Positions 19,708 to 28,654 of a DNA stretch of 64,000 nucleotides are shown here, piece after piece. Numbering within the stretch: the first letter of the stretch is position 1; every line of letters starts with the position of its first letter. Below the pieces are notes generated by a model. That model was not told the DNA's origin and searched no databases. It saw only the letters and a list, made by a program, of their open reading frames with translations. Location of the stretch: contig NZ_JAACJE010000001.1 in assembly GCF_010020825.1 (NCBI RefSeq), forward strand, positions 3,410,001-3,474,000. The letters are read 5' to 3'. The position numbers and the translations under genes are program-made. Source of the stretch: Acidovorax sp. 210-6. GTDB taxonomy: Bacteria; Pseudomonadota; Gammaproteobacteria; Burkholderiales; Burkholderiaceae_C.

Positions 19708-22287
19708 ATGGATGTCACCCGCATCAGGGCCTTGCGTGGGCCCAATCTCTGGAGCCGCCACCTGGCCATTGAGGCCGTGGTTTCCTGCAGCGCGCAGGAA
19801 TGCACCATGTCGCGCATCGACGGCTTCGAGGCCCGCCTGCGCGCCCTGTTTCCAGCCATTGGCGTGCTGCAGCCCCAGGGCGGCGAGACCGATCTCTCGC
19901 TCGCCCACGTGTTGCAAGCGGCCGCGCTGGCGCTGCAGGCTCAGGCCGGTTGCCCGGTGAGTTTCGCGCGCACCACGCCCACCGTGGATTCAGGAGTGTT
20001 TTTAGTCGTCGTGGAATACACCGAAGAAGAGGTGGGCCGCGAGGCCTTCCAGTACGCCCGGCAATTGGTACAGGCGGCCCTCGATGGCAACTCCTTCAAC
20101 ACCGAAGCCGCTATTGCCCACCTGCGCGATCTGGACGAAGACGTCCGCCTGGGCCCCAGCACGGGGGCCATCGTCCAGGCCGCCGTGGATCGAGGCATCC
20201 CCTACCGCCGCCTCACCCAGGGCAGTCTGGTTCAGTTGGGTTGGGGCTCCAAGCAGCGGCGCATCCAGGCGGCCGAAATCGATTCCACCAGCGCCGTGGC
20301 CGAATCCATCGGCCAGGACAAGGACCTGACCAAGCGCCTGCTACACGCCGCCGGTGTGCCCGTACCGCTGGGCCAGCCGGTCGAAACGGTGGACGAGGCC
20401 TGGGCCGTGGCCCAGAAGGTCGGCCTGCCTGTGGTCGTCAAGCCCCAGGACGGCAACCAGGGCAAGGGCGTCACGGTCAACATCACCGACCGCGCGCAAC
20501 TCGAAGAGGCCTACAAAAACGCCGCCGACTATGGCACCGTGATGGTCGAGCGCTTCCTGCCCGGGCAGGATTTTCGCCTGCTCGTGGTGGGTGACCAGCT
20601 CGTGGCCGCCGCCCGCCGTGAACCACCCCAGGTGCTGGGCGACGGTGAGCGCACAGTGCGCGAGCTGGTGGACATCGTCAACCAAGACCCGCGTCGGGGT
20701 GAGGGCCACGGCACGGCACTGACCAAAATCCGCCTCGACGATATCGCCATCTCGCGCCTGGCGTTGCAAAACCTCACACCCGATTCGGTGCCCGAGAAGG
20801 GCCAGCGCGTGGTACTGCGCAACAACGCGAACCTCTCCACCGGCGGCACTGCCACTGACGTGACCGATGACGTACACCCTGAAGTCGCCGCACGCGCCGT
20901 GGCTGCGGCCCAGATGGTGGGCCTGCACATCTGCGGCGTGGACATGGTGGCCGAAACCGTGCTGCGCCCGCTCGAAGAGCAGGGCGGTGGCTTTGTCGAG
21001 GTGAACGCCGCCCCCGGCCTGCGCATGCACCTGGCGCCCAGCTACGGCAAACCGCGCGCCATCGGCCAGGCCATCGTCGATCGTCTTTACGCCCACGGCC
21101 AGGACGGCCGCATTCCCGTGGTGGCCGTCACCGGCACCAACGGCAAGACCACCACGGCACGCCTGATCGCCCACCTGTTCTCGGCACAGGGCCTGCGCGT
21201 GGGCATGACCAACACCGACGGTGTGTATGTGAACGGCCGCCAAATCGACAGCGGCGATTGCAGCGGCCCCAAGAGCGCACGCAACGTGCTGCTGCACCCC
21301 GAGGTGGATGCAGCGGTGTTCGAGACCGCGCGTGGCGGCATCCTGCGCGAAGGCCTGGGCTTTGACCGCTGCCAGGTGGCCGTAGTCACCAACATCGGCG
21401 AAGGCGACCACCTGGGCCTGAACTACATCACCACAGTGGAAGACCTGGCGGTGCTCAAGCGCGTGATCGTGCAAAACGTGGCCCCCACAGGCTACGCCGT
21501 GCTCAACGCCATGGACCCTATCGTCGCCGCCATGGCCAGTGTGTGCCCTGGCAAGGTCATCTACTTTGCCAGCGACCGGCTGCACCCGGTCATGGTCACG
21601 CACCGGGCCCAGCGGCACCGCACCGTGTATGTCGATGGTGACTCCATCGTGGCAGCCGAAGGCTCCTGGCGTGAAACCATCCACCTGCGCGATGTGCCCA
21701 TCACGCGGGGGGGCAAGATCCTGTTCCAGGTCGAAAACGTCATGGCTGCGGTGGCTGCGGCCTGGGGCGCTGGCCTGCCCTGGCAGACCATTCGCCGGGG
21801 CCTCTCGGGCTTTGTCAACGACAGCGACAACGCACCTGGCCGCTTCAACCTGATGGATTACCACGGCGCCACCGTGATTGCCGATTACGGCCACAACCCC
21901 GACGCCATGCGCGCCTTGGTACAGGCCGTGAATGCCCTGCCCGGCAAGCGCCGCAGTGTGGTCATCAGCGGCGCTGGCGACCGCCGCGACGAGGACATCC
22001 GCGTGCAAACCGTGATCCTGGGCGCCGCCTTCGACGACGTGATCCTGTACCAGGACGCCGCCCAGCGCGGCCGCGCAGATGGCGAGGTCATCGGACTGCT
22101 GCGCGAAGGACTGGCAGGCGCCACACGCACGCAGCATGTGGAAGAAATCCGAGGCGAGTTCCTGGCCATCGACACCGCACTTGCTCGCCTGCAACCGGGC
22201 GACCTGTGCCTGGTGCTGGTCGATCAGGTGGAAGAAGCCCTGGCCCACCTCGCGCAGCGCTGCGCAGAACCGCGGTTGAGCGCATGA
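19708..22287 (+). CDS. cphA: Cyanophycin synthetase, 859 aa
   Basis: Builds multi-L-arginyl-poly-L-aspartate (cyanophycin), a nitrogen reserve polymer, from Asp, Arg and ATP. The N-terminal domain is followed by the ATP-grasp domain (VVVKPQDGNQGKGVTVN near 245) and by a Mur-ligase-like domain with intact P-loop VTGTNGKTTTARL near 476, AVFETARGGILREGLGFD, and the C-terminal motif VIADYGHNPDAMRAL near 726. All three catalytic modules look complete. The ATG at 19708 has a clear ribosome site (AAAAGGAAAT); the TTG at 19681 is rejected. It lies 39 bases after cphA' and overlaps creA by 4 bases. Confidence 0.97.
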   Translation: MDVTRIRALRGPNLWSRHLAIEAVVSCSAQECTMSRIDGFEARLRALFPAIGVLQPQGGETDLSLAHVLQAAALALQAQAGCPVSFARTTPTVDSGVFLVVVEYTEEEVGREAFQYARQLVQAALDGNSFNTEAAIAHLRDLDEDVRLGPSTGAIVQAAVDRGIPYRRLTQGSLVQLGWGSKQRRIQAAEIDSTSAVAESIGQDKDLTKRLLHAAGVPVPLGQPVETVDEAWAVAQKVGLPVVVKPQDGNQGKGVTVNITDRAQLEEAYKNAADYGTVMVERFLPGQDFRLLVVGDQLVAAARREPPQVLGDGERTVRELVDIVNQDPRRGEGHGTALTKIRLDDIAISRLALQNLTPDSVPEKGQRVVLRNNANLSTGGTATDVTDDVHPEVAARAVAAAQMVGLHICGVDMVAETVLRPLEEQGGGFVEVNAAPGLRMHLAPSYGKPRAIGQAIVDRLYAHGQDGRIPVVAVTGTNGKTTTARLIAHLFSAQGLRVGMTNTDGVYVNGRQIDSGDCSGPKSARNVLLHPEVDAAVFETARGGILREGLGFDRCQVAVVTNIGEGDHLGLNYITTVEDLAVLKRVIVQNVAPTGYAVLNAMDPIVAAMASVCPGKVIYFASDRLHPVMVTHRAQRHRTVYVDGDSIVAAEGSWRETIHLRDVPITRGGKILFQVENVMAAVAAAWGAGLPWQTIRRGLSGFVNDSDNAPGRFNLMDYHGATVIADYGHNPDAMRALVQAVNALPGKRRSVVISGAGDRRDEDIRVQTVILGAAFDDVILYQDAAQRGRADGEVIGLLREGLAGATRTQHVEEIRGEFLAIDTALARLQPGDLCLVLVDQVEEALAHLAQRCAEPRLSA

Positions 22288-22763
22288 GACGCAGTGCGCT
22301 GGCCCTGCCCGCCTTCCTGCTGGCCCTGGCTGCTCAGGCAGCCTCGGGCGAAAAGATTGGCGCCGTGGACACCGCCTTCCAGTGGATTGGGCGGGACCAC
22401 GACATTCTGGTGGAGGCCTACGACGACCCGGCCGTGCAGGGCGTGACCTGCTACGTTTCGCGTGCTCGCAAAGGTGGCATCAAGGGCACCCTGGGTCTTG
22501 CAGAAGACCGCGCCGAGGCCTCCATTGCCTGTCGGCAGGTAGGCCCCATCAGCATCCCCGAGCCGCTCAAGAAGCAGGAAGAAGTGTTCAGCGAACGCAT
22601 GTCCATCCTGTTCAAGCGCCTGCGCATCGTGCGCATGGTGGACACGCAGCGCAATGTGCTGGTGTACCTGACCTACTCCGAAAAACTGATCGACGGCTCG
22701 CCGCAGAACAGCGTCACGGCGGTGCCCGTGGAGCGCAGCCTGCCAATTCCCATCAGACCATGA
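22284..22763 (+). CDS. creA: CreA family exported protein, 159 aa
   Basis: The protein starts with a signal peptide (MRRSALALPAFLLALAAQA) and continues with the CreA pattern: GEKIGAVDTAFQWIGRDHDI, VQGVTCYVSRARKGGIKG, EDRAEASIACRQVGPI, RMSILFKRLRIVRMVD and a final YSEKLIDGSPQNSV. CreA proteins are conserved periplasmic proteins of unknown function. Its ATG overlaps the cphA stop (ATGA), so it is translationally coupled to cyanophycin synthetase, an odd pairing with no known biochemical basis. Confidence 0.92.
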   Translation: MRRSALALPAFLLALAAQAASGEKIGAVDTAFQWIGRDHDILVEAYDDPAVQGVTCYVSRARKGGIKGTLGLAEDRAEASIACRQVGPISIPEPLKKQEEVFSERMSILFKRLRIVRMVDTQRNVLVYLTYSEKLIDGSPQNSVTAVPVERSLPIPIRP

Positions 22764-22778
22764 GCCAAGGCTGCGCCG

Positions 22779-23651
22779 TCAGCCCGCTTCAAGGGTATGC
22801 GTGGCGTTGCGATCCTGCCCCATCAAATCCACCATGCACGGAAGCGCCTCGCGCAACGCTGCGTGCAAAGTGTGCGGCGGATTGATGACGAACATGCCGC
22901 TCGCAGCAAGGCCGGGACGCTCACCCGCCCCTGATTTCACCGTCAGGGACGCATGCAACCAGTTCTTCCCGGCTTTGCTGGCGACCGATTTCAACCGCCG
23001 GGGCAGGTCGTGCGCCTCCGGGCGCGGAATGATGGGGTACCACACGGCGTAGGTTCCCGTGGCAAAGCGCTTGAGGGCATCCTGCAGCATGTCGGGCACA
23101 CGGGCGTAGTCGCTCTTGAGTTCATAGCTGGGATCACACAGAAGCAGCGCCCGGCGCGATGGTGGCGGCAGAAAGCGGCGCACCCCTTCAAATCCGTCCT
23201 CCTGCAGCACTGCCACCTGGCGCCCTGCATTCAGTTGCGCCACATTGCCTGCCAGCGCACGCAGATCAGTCGGGTGCAGCTCGAACAACTTCAGTTTGTC
23301 GCGCTCGCGCAACAGATGCTGCAGGATGAACGGAGAACCAGGGTAAACCCTGATTTGCACCCCTTGATTGAAACCCCGCACCAGTTCAAGGTAGTTCTGC
23401 AAAAGCGAGGGAAGCGGCGCGGCAGAGGGTGCACTGGCAGCCGCGGCCAGTTTGAGAACCCCTTCCTCGGCTTCGGCACTGGTGCGCGCATAGTCACCAT
23501 CCAGCCTGTATAGACCGGCACCGGCGTGGGTATCCAGCACCATCAGGGCCGTGTCCTTCGCGATGAGGTGCTGCAGGGTGGCAATCAGCACGGAGTGCTT
23601 GAGCACGTCGGCATGGTTGCCGGCATGGAAGGCGTGGCGGTAACTGAACAT
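22779..23651 (-). CDS. rlmJ: 23S rRNA (adenine-2030-N6)-methyltransferase
   Basis: Methylates A2030 of 23S rRNA. The start MFSYRHAFHAGNHADVLKH is characteristic of RlmJ. The SAM site DTHAGAGLYRL and the FQEDGF-like LQEDGFEGVRRFLP follow. The catalytic motif reads LLCDPSYELKSDY, where family members normally have DPPYE: a serine replaces the second proline. The length (290 aa) is as expected. It converges on creA and is divergent from the kinase gene. Confidence 0.93.
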   Translation of the reverse strand: MFSYRHAFHAGNHADVLKHSVLIATLQHLIAKDTALMVLDTHAGAGLYRLDGDYARTSAEAEEGVLKLAAAASAPSAAPLPSLLQNYLELVRGFNQGVQIRVYPGSPFILQHLLRERDKLKLFELHPTDLRALAGNVAQLNAGRQVAVLQEDGFEGVRRFLPPPSRRALLLCDPSYELKSDYARVPDMLQDALKRFATGTYAVWYPIIPRPEAHDLPRRLKSVASKAGKNWLHASLTVKSGAGERPGLAASGMFVINPPHTLHAALREALPCMVDLMGQDRNATHTLEAG

Positions 23652-23892
23652 ACGTCAATGGTAACCCCCGCATCCCCCATGTGGATGCGCAGCACGGTGC
23701 TAGACCGGGTTGTGCGGGCCTGCACAGCGGGCACAATCGTGGAAAAAGTCGGCAGGCAGCGTGTGTTTTTTCCCACCAGATACGTTTTGTTGTCGGTGGG
23801 GCTGCGCACAGCGGCGATGATGGCCCCTGCTTTCTTGTAGCTCCAACCTGCGTAGGCTGTCCCCGCAGCTTTGGCTCTATGGATTTCTCACC

Positions 23893-25824
23893 ATGACCGA
23901 CCTCGTTACCGAGCACCCCTCCCCAACGGCAATGCATGTCGATGCCTTGCCAGTGGGCACGCGCCTGGGAGAGTTTGAAATCCTGGCTCTCCTGGGGGTG
24001 GGTGGCTTTGGCATGGTGTACAAGGCATTCGACCATTCCCTGCACCGGGCCGTGGCCATCAAGGAATTCATGCCTGCAGCGCTGGCCACCCGCGGTGGCG
24101 ATGGCGCTCTGGTACCGCGCTCGCCTGCGGACCAGCCTGCTTTCCACGCAGGCCTGAAGTCTTTTGTGGGTGAAGCGCGGTTGCTGGCCCAATTCGACCA
24201 CCCCTCCCTGGTCAAGGTGTTCCGCTTCTGGGAAGCCAACCATACGGCCTACATGGTCATGCCCTTGTACAGCGGCATGACGTTCAAGCAAGCGCGCGCC
24301 CAGATGCGAACGCCCCCCCCAGAGGCTTGGCTGCGCAAGGTACTTTGGTGTGTGCTGGGAGCGCTGCGCGTGCTGCACGGCGGTCAGACGCTGCATCGCG
24401 ACATTTCTCCCGACAACATTTTCTTGCAGGACTTTGGCCCGCCTGTATTGCTGGATCTGGGTGCTGCACGCCATGCCATCAACGACCGGGACCGCAAGCA
24501 TACGGCCGTGCTCAAGGTGAACTACGCACCGATCGAGCAGTATTCCGAAGGCGACCTCGAGCTGGTGCAGGGGCCATGGAGCGACCTGTACTCCCTTGCA
24601 GCAGTGGTGCACGGCTGCCTTTGCAACGATACGCCCCTGCCGTCCACGCTGCGCGCCATCCGTGACCGTATGGTGCCCTTTGCCCGAGTCGCCAAGACGG
24701 TGCGCAAACAGTTCGGACAAGAGTATTCCCCAGCGTTTGTCGATGCGATCACCAAGGCCTTGTCCTTGCAGCCCCAAGACCGACCGCAGAGCATTGACGA
24801 GTTCCTGCAATTGATGGAAATGACCACGGCGCCTGCCGGGCTGGAGTTGTTTGACTTCCGTGCCGAGCTCGGCGACCTTTGGGTCGAGCCGACCGACCAG
24901 CCGGGGCCGGGCATTGTGGTGCCTACCGTGGACTTGACGTCCGAAGTCATGGGCAAGCTCAACAAGCCGATTCCGCCTGCGCCTGTCCCGACACCTGCTG
25001 CTGAACCCACTCCACCCGCTCCGGCCATGCTGGACGCGCAGGACACCGTGGCGCTGGACGCCGGCGACACCGTACTCATGGAAGACGTGGCCGACAGTTC
25101 CCTCCTTGACGCGGTGGAGGCGTCCCAGCCGCCGATGCCTCCGGGCACCAAGCGTTACGGACTGGAATCCGAGCGTGAGCGACCATCGCGCCCCACCCCT
25201 CTGCACAAAGGCGCACCCAAGACGGCTGCACGAAAGCCCGCTACGGGTGCAGGTGTGGCTTGGTGGGCCATCGGCGTGGCAGCACTCGTCGTGATGGCGG
25301 GTGGCGCCTACGGATGGCGCAGCCATGTGGCCGGCAAGGCGCCGCCGCCCAAGGACGACATCATCACTGAACTCGCCGAGCCGGCATCCGCTCCAGCATC
25401 AATGCCTGCCTTGGATGCCACTGCAACAGCGGTGGCGCCTGCTGGCTCTGAACCAGCCTCCGATACGGTGGGCGCTGCTTCGGCGTCGGAAGTAGCGTCT
25501 AGTCCGGCTCCTGCCTTTGTAGCGGCCTCTGACCCCCGTGCAGCCTCGCGTGTGACGCAACGCCGCAAGGCTGCTGCAGCAGCAGCCGCGCCCCCCCCGG
25601 CACCCGAGCCCGCACCGCCCCCACCGCCCGCGCCCGAACCAGCACCCGCGCCTCCACCGCCCAAACCCGCACCGCCGGTGCGGCTGTGCGAAGGAGAGTC
25701 GTTCTTCACCCGCAGCATGTGCCTGCGCGAGCAATGCCGCAAACCCGGCAATGCCGCCTTGCCTGTCTGCGTGGAGTTCCGCCGCCAGATGGAGCCACTG
25801 GAGAATCGCCAGCTTGCCAATTGA
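23893..25824 (+). CDS. Membrane-anchored Ser/Thr protein kinase, 643 aa
   Basis: The Hanks-type kinase domain occupies about residues 24-300: glycine loop GVGGFGMVYKA (35-45), ATP lysine in AIKEF (57), catalytic loop HRDISPDN (169) and metal motif DLGAARH (188). HRDISPDN and DLG replace the more usual HRDLKPxN and DFG, but the catalytic Asp and Asn are present. A disordered Pro-rich linker leads to one membrane span (VAWWAIGVAALVVMAGGAYGW, 455-475). The outside part is Ala/Pro-rich and ends in a small domain with four cysteines (CEGESFFTRSMCLREQCRK...VC). The target and outside signal are unknown. It stands alone between rlmJ and the rplM leader. Confidence 0.92.
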   Translation: MTDLVTEHPSPTAMHVDALPVGTRLGEFEILALLGVGGFGMVYKAFDHSLHRAVAIKEFMPAALATRGGDGALVPRSPADQPAFHAGLKSFVGEARLLAQFDHPSLVKVFRFWEANHTAYMVMPLYSGMTFKQARAQMRTPPPEAWLRKVLWCVLGALRVLHGGQTLHRDISPDNIFLQDFGPPVLLDLGAARHAINDRDRKHTAVLKVNYAPIEQYSEGDLELVQGPWSDLYSLAAVVHGCLCNDTPLPSTLRAIRDRMVPFARVAKTVRKQFGQEYSPAFVDAITKALSLQPQDRPQSIDEFLQLMEMTTAPAGLELFDFRAELGDLWVEPTDQPGPGIVVPTVDLTSEVMGKLNKPIPPAPVPTPAAEPTPPAPAMLDAQDTVALDAGDTVLMEDVADSSLLDAVEASQPPMPPGTKRYGLESERERPSRPTPLHKGAPKTAARKPATGAGVAWWAIGVAALVVMAGGAYGWRSHVAGKAPPPKDDIITELAEPASAPASMPALDATATAVAPAGSEPASDTVGAASASEVASSPAPAFVAASDPRAASRVTQRRKAAAAAAAPPPAPEPAPPPPPAPEPAPAPPPPKPAPPVRLCEGESFFTRSMCLREQCRKPGNAALPVCVEFRRQMEPLENRQLAN

Positions 25825-25872
25825 GGGATTTCGCCCCTTGCGGCACCCCTGGTGTTGATGAGGCGAGTTTTG

Positions 25873-25878
25873 TATAAT
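25873..25878 (+). promoter_or_regulatory. Candidate -10 element for rplM-rpsI
   Basis: A consensus TATAAT lies at 25873-25878 about 175 bases before rplM. The best -35-like hexamer, TTGATG at 25855-25860, has a spacer of only 12 bases, so the -35 assignment is uncertain. Placement just upstream of a folded leader supports it. Confidence 0.6.
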
Positions 25879-25884
25879 GGCAGG

Positions 25885-26028
25885 CTTCGCAGCGAACTGG
25901 TGCTCCGCGGCGAAGTGGGTTTGCCCTACGCGGGCGCGCCCAGGTCCCACCTAAGAGGTTTCCGCCTGAGAGAAACACCGACCGTGGAAAAGAGCCCGCA
26001 GGACACCGGCCCCTATTTTTTGGCCGGT
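25885..26028 (+). promoter_or_regulatory. Highly structured 5' leader of rplM (candidate ribosomal-protein autoregulatory RNA)
   Basis: Four consecutive stem-loops can be drawn by eye: CTTCGC (25885-25890) with GCGAAG (25910-25915); GTGGG (25915-25919) with CCCAC (25946-25950), enclosing GCCC/GGGC; GTTTC (25958-25962) with GAAAC (25972-25976); ACCGGCC (26005-26011) with GGCCGGT (26022-26028), with a U-rich loop. The first two compete for G25915. L13 is known to regulate its own operon in E. coli; that this RNA does so here is an inference. Confidence 0.5.
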
Positions 26029-26051
26029 CAAACCCTCGAAAGAGAACTCTC

Positions 26052-26480
26052 ATGTCTACATTCAGCGCAAAACCCGCTGAGGTGGTGCACGAGTGGTTTG
26101 TGATTGACGCCACCGACAAGGTGCTCGGTCGGGTAGCCAGCGAAGTTGCCCTCCGTCTGCGCGGCAAACACAAAGCCATTTACACGCCTCACGTCGATAC
26201 CGGTGACTTCATCGTCATCATCAACGCATCCAAGCTCAAGGTCACCGGCACCAAGTCGCTCGACAAGGTGTACTACCGTCACTCGGGTTACCCCGGCGGT
26301 ATCACGGCCACGAACTTCCGCGACATGCAAGCCAAGCACCCCGGCCGCGCGCTGGAAAAGGCCGTCAAGGGCATGCTGCCCAAGGGCCCGCTGGGTTACG
26401 CCATGATCAAGAAACTCAAGGTGTACGGTGGTGCAGAGCATCCCCACACCGCCCAACAGCCCAAAGTGCTGGAACTGTAA
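26052..26480 (+). CDS. rplM: 50S ribosomal protein L13
   Basis: Component of the large ribosomal subunit. The 142 aa sequence carries the L13 signature: [42 protein letters not shown] and [20 protein letters not shown]. The length is normal and the start at 26052 follows AAAGAGA. It forms the standard two-gene operon with rpsI, 11 bases downstream. Confidence 0.99.
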   Translation: MSTFSAKPAEVVHEWFVIDATDKVLGRVASEVALRLRGKHKAIYTPHVDTGDFIVIINASKLKVTGTKSLDKVYYRHSGYPGGITATNFRDMQAKHPGRALEKAVKGMLPKGPLGYAMIKKLKVYGGAEHPHTAQQPKVLEL

Positions 26481-26491
26481 GGAGCCTTGAG

Positions 26492-26884
26492 ATGATTGGT
26501 GATTGGAACAATGGCACCGGCCGTCGCAAATCCAGCGTCGCCCGCGTGTTTCTGAAAAAAGGCTCTGGCAAGATCACGATCAACGGCAAGGACATCCAGT
26601 CCTATTTCGGCCGTGAAACCTCGATCATGATCGCCAAGCAACCCCTGGCGCTGACCAACAACCTCGAAGCCTTCGATGTGCAGGTCAACGTCAATGGCGG
26701 CGGTGAATCCGGCCAGGCCGGTGCCACCCGCCACGGCATCACCCGTGCGCTGATCGACTACGACGCCTCGCTCAAGCCCGCGCTGAGCCAAGCCGGTTTC
26801 GTGACGCGCGATGCACGCGAAGTCGAGCGCAAGAAGGTCGGTCTGCGTGGCGCCCGCCGCGCAAAGCAGTTCTCCAAGCGCTGA
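26492..26884 (+). CDS. rpsI: 30S ribosomal protein S9
   Basis: Small-subunit ribosomal protein, 130 aa, with [15 protein letters not shown] near the start, [19 protein letters not shown] in the middle and the conserved basic tail ending KQFSKR that reaches towards the P-site tRNA. Co-transcribed with rplM; a strong intrinsic terminator follows 27 bases after the stop. Confidence 0.99.
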   Translation: MIGDWNNGTGRRKSSVARVFLKKGSGKITINGKDIQSYFGRETSIMIAKQPLALTNNLEAFDVQVNVNGGGESGQAGATRHGITRALIDYDASLKPALSQAGFVTRDAREVERKKVGLRGARRAKQFSKR

Positions 26885-26911
26885 TCCGCTGCGACTGCAC
26901 GCCTTCCCTGC

Positions 26912-26952
26912 AAAACCGCCACGGTGCAAACCGCTGGCGGTTTTGTTTTTTT
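26912..26952 (+). terminator. Intrinsic terminator after rpsI
   Basis: AAAACCGCC (26912-26920) pairs with GGCGGTTTT (26936-26944) around a 15-base loop, followed by G and a run of T to 26952. Confidence 0.9.
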
Positions 26953-27011
26953 GGGCGCACTTGCCCCAGAGGGTATAGTCCGGGCCTTCGATCGCCAAGG
27001 AGACCGATCCC

Positions 27012-27749
27012 ATGCGTTTTCGTCTGCTGCGACGCCGCTTGACCGTCAGCGCCCCCCGGATGGCCGTGCGCAGTGCGCTGCCTTGGCCTTTGCGCTGGTT
27101 CCTGCTGGCGCTGATGCTGGGGTTCTCCGCAGCATTGGCGCTGTGGGCTTTTGAGTTTGGGCGCTCCATTGCCGGGCTGGATGCAGGAAGCCGAGAAGAA
27201 CTCAAGCATCTGCGCGCCGAGGTGCAGCGCCTGCAGGACGAGTCCCAACGGCATCAGGCCCTTGTGGACACCTCGGGAAGCCTCTTGCTGGCCGAAAGGA
27301 CCGCCCTGGAGCAACTCACCGCAAGATTGCGCCAGGCCGAGGCAGAAAACCGTTCGCTGCGCGAAGACCTGGGCCTGTTTGAAAAACTCATCCCGGCTGG
27401 CGCCGACACCAACGGCGTCGCCATCAGAGGCCTTCAGGCTGAAGTCATCGCAGGAGTGCATCTGCGATGGCAAGCACTCGTGATGCGCACCCTCAAGAAT
27501 GCTCCAGAATTCAAGGGGCAGGTGGAGTTGGTGCTGACCGGCACACGCGAAGGCCAGCCTTGGACCCGCACATTCCCAGGCCAAGGCCAGGCACTGCAGC
27601 TGCGCCAATACCGGCGCCTGGAAGGCATGATCGACCTCCCCCCCCATACCGTGGTAAAAACCGTCACCGTCCGCGTGCTGGAAGGTGGCACAGCACGGGC
27701 CACCCAGACACTTGCGCTGGAAGACACTGCGGCAAGCCCTGCCAGTTAG
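27012..27749 (+). CDS. Coiled-coil membrane protein (DUF6776-like), 245 aa
   Basis: A basic N-terminus is followed by one membrane span (LRWFLLALMLGFSAALALWAF, about 28-48) and a long coiled coil (about 55-118: EELKHLRAEVQRLQDESQRH, LTARLRQAEAENRSLREDL). The C-terminal half is a beta-rich domain outside the membrane (VELVLTGTREGQPWTRTF, MIDLPPHTVVKTVTVRV). The architecture matches an uncharacterised Burkholderiales family found before bactofilin genes. With bactofilin 43 bases downstream, a role in envelope or shape organisation is plausible but unproven. Confidence 0.8.
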   Translation: MRFRLLRRRLTVSAPRMAVRSALPWPLRWFLLALMLGFSAALALWAFEFGRSIAGLDAGSREELKHLRAEVQRLQDESQRHQALVDTSGSLLLAERTALEQLTARLRQAEAENRSLREDLGLFEKLIPAGADTNGVAIRGLQAEVIAGVHLRWQALVMRTLKNAPEFKGQVELVLTGTREGQPWTRTFPGQGQALQLRQYRRLEGMIDLPPHTVVKTVTVRVLEGGTARATQTLALEDTAASPAS

Positions 27750-27792
27750 CGCGCTCCGGCGCAGCGTCCAGCCCGCCATTGGAGTATTGAAC

Positions 27793-28191
27793 ATGTTTTC
27801 CCGCAACAAACAACCTCCCATCAAAAGCCTGATCGCAGAAGGCAGCCGCATTGAAGGCAATGTGCTGTTCACCGATGGCTTGCGCATCGATGGCGAAGTG
27901 GTCGGCGACGTGCGCGTGGGCCAAGGCACGCCGGGCCTGCTGGTGATCTCAGCCACCGCCAAGGTGGAAGGCGCGGTGCATGCCGACCATGTCATCGTCA
28001 ACGGCCAGATCCATGGCCCGGTACATGCCGGCACCATGCTGGAACTTCAGCCCAAAGCGCGCATTGCCGGGGATGTTTACTACAAAACCCTGGAAATGCA
28101 CCAAGGCGCCACCATCTGCGGAAAGATGTTTCCAGCCGATGCCGTGGTGGAAGAAAAGCCCACATTGAAGCTGGCGGCAAACAACCCTTGA
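27793..28191 (+). CDS. Bactofilin (polymer-forming cytoskeletal protein), 132 aa
   Basis: Bactofilins polymerise without nucleotides into filaments that anchor wall enzymes or stalk proteins. The central beta-helix repeats are visible: EGSRIEGNVLFTDGLRIDGEV, VISATAKVEGAVHADHVIVN, LQPKARIAGDVYYKTLEMH, GATICGKM. The short polar tails are typical. The ATG at 27793 begins MFSRNKQPPIKSLI. Bactofilin genes often neighbour M23 peptidase genes; one lies 1.6 kb away here on the other strand. Confidence 0.95.
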   Translation: MFSRNKQPPIKSLIAEGSRIEGNVLFTDGLRIDGEVVGDVRVGQGTPGLLVISATAKVEGAVHADHVIVNGQIHGPVHAGTMLELQPKARIAGDVYYKTLEMHQGATICGKMFPADAVVEEKPTLKLAANNP

Positions 28192-28254
28192 GGGTGAACA
28201 ATTGCGCGCTTTGCAGTAGCATTGCGCCCCAAAGTCCTATCCCGGAGCCCCGCC

Positions 28255-28623
28255 ATGAGTGCCGCAGTCCAAGATTCCCCCGAAGAAGTCATGCCCGACC
28301 CCATCCTCTTCACCGAGAGCGCGGCCGCCAAAGTGGCCGATCTCATCGCTGAAGAAGGCAACCCCGATCTCAAACTGCGCGTCTTCGTGCAGGGCGGCGG
28401 CTGTTCGGGTTTTCAGTACGGCTTCACTTTCGATGAGATCGTCAACGAGGACGATACGGTGATGACCAAGAACGGCGTGTCTCTGCTGATTGACGCCATG
28501 AGCTACCAGTACCTGGTGGGCGCCGAAATCGACTACAAGGAAGACCTGCAGGGCGCCCAGTTCGTGATCAAGAACCCTGGCGCATCGTCCACCTGCGGCT
28601 GCGGCTCCAGCTTCTCGACCTGA
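28255..28623 (+). CDS. erpA: Iron-sulfur cluster insertion protein ErpA
   Basis: A-type carrier that delivers [Fe-S] clusters to apoproteins. The 122 aa product has the three cluster cysteines in [11 protein letters not shown] and TCGCGSSF at the usual spacing and the family pattern [18 protein letters not shown]. The start at 28255 (MSAAVQDSP) has GGAG upstream; the frame is open further upstream but without support. It converges with anmK, stops 31 bases apart. Confidence 0.96.
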   Translation: MSAAVQDSPEEVMPDPILFTESAAAKVADLIAEEGNPDLKLRVFVQGGGCSGFQYGFTFDEIVNEDDTVMTKNGVSLLIDAMSYQYLVGAEIDYKEDLQGAQFVIKNPGASSTCGCGSSFST

Positions 28624-28654
28624 AAAACCACACCCGCCAGCAACGCTGGTGGAA

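Noticed and set aside
20341-22248. Minus-strand open frame of 635 codons
   Set aside because: Antisense to cphA, whose frame is fully supported by motifs; His/Gly/Ala-rich shadow.
25561-25680. Ala/Pro-rich codon repeats in the kinase gene as a tandem repeat locus
   Set aside because: The period is irregular and fits a low-complexity stalk; no exact unit repeat is seen.
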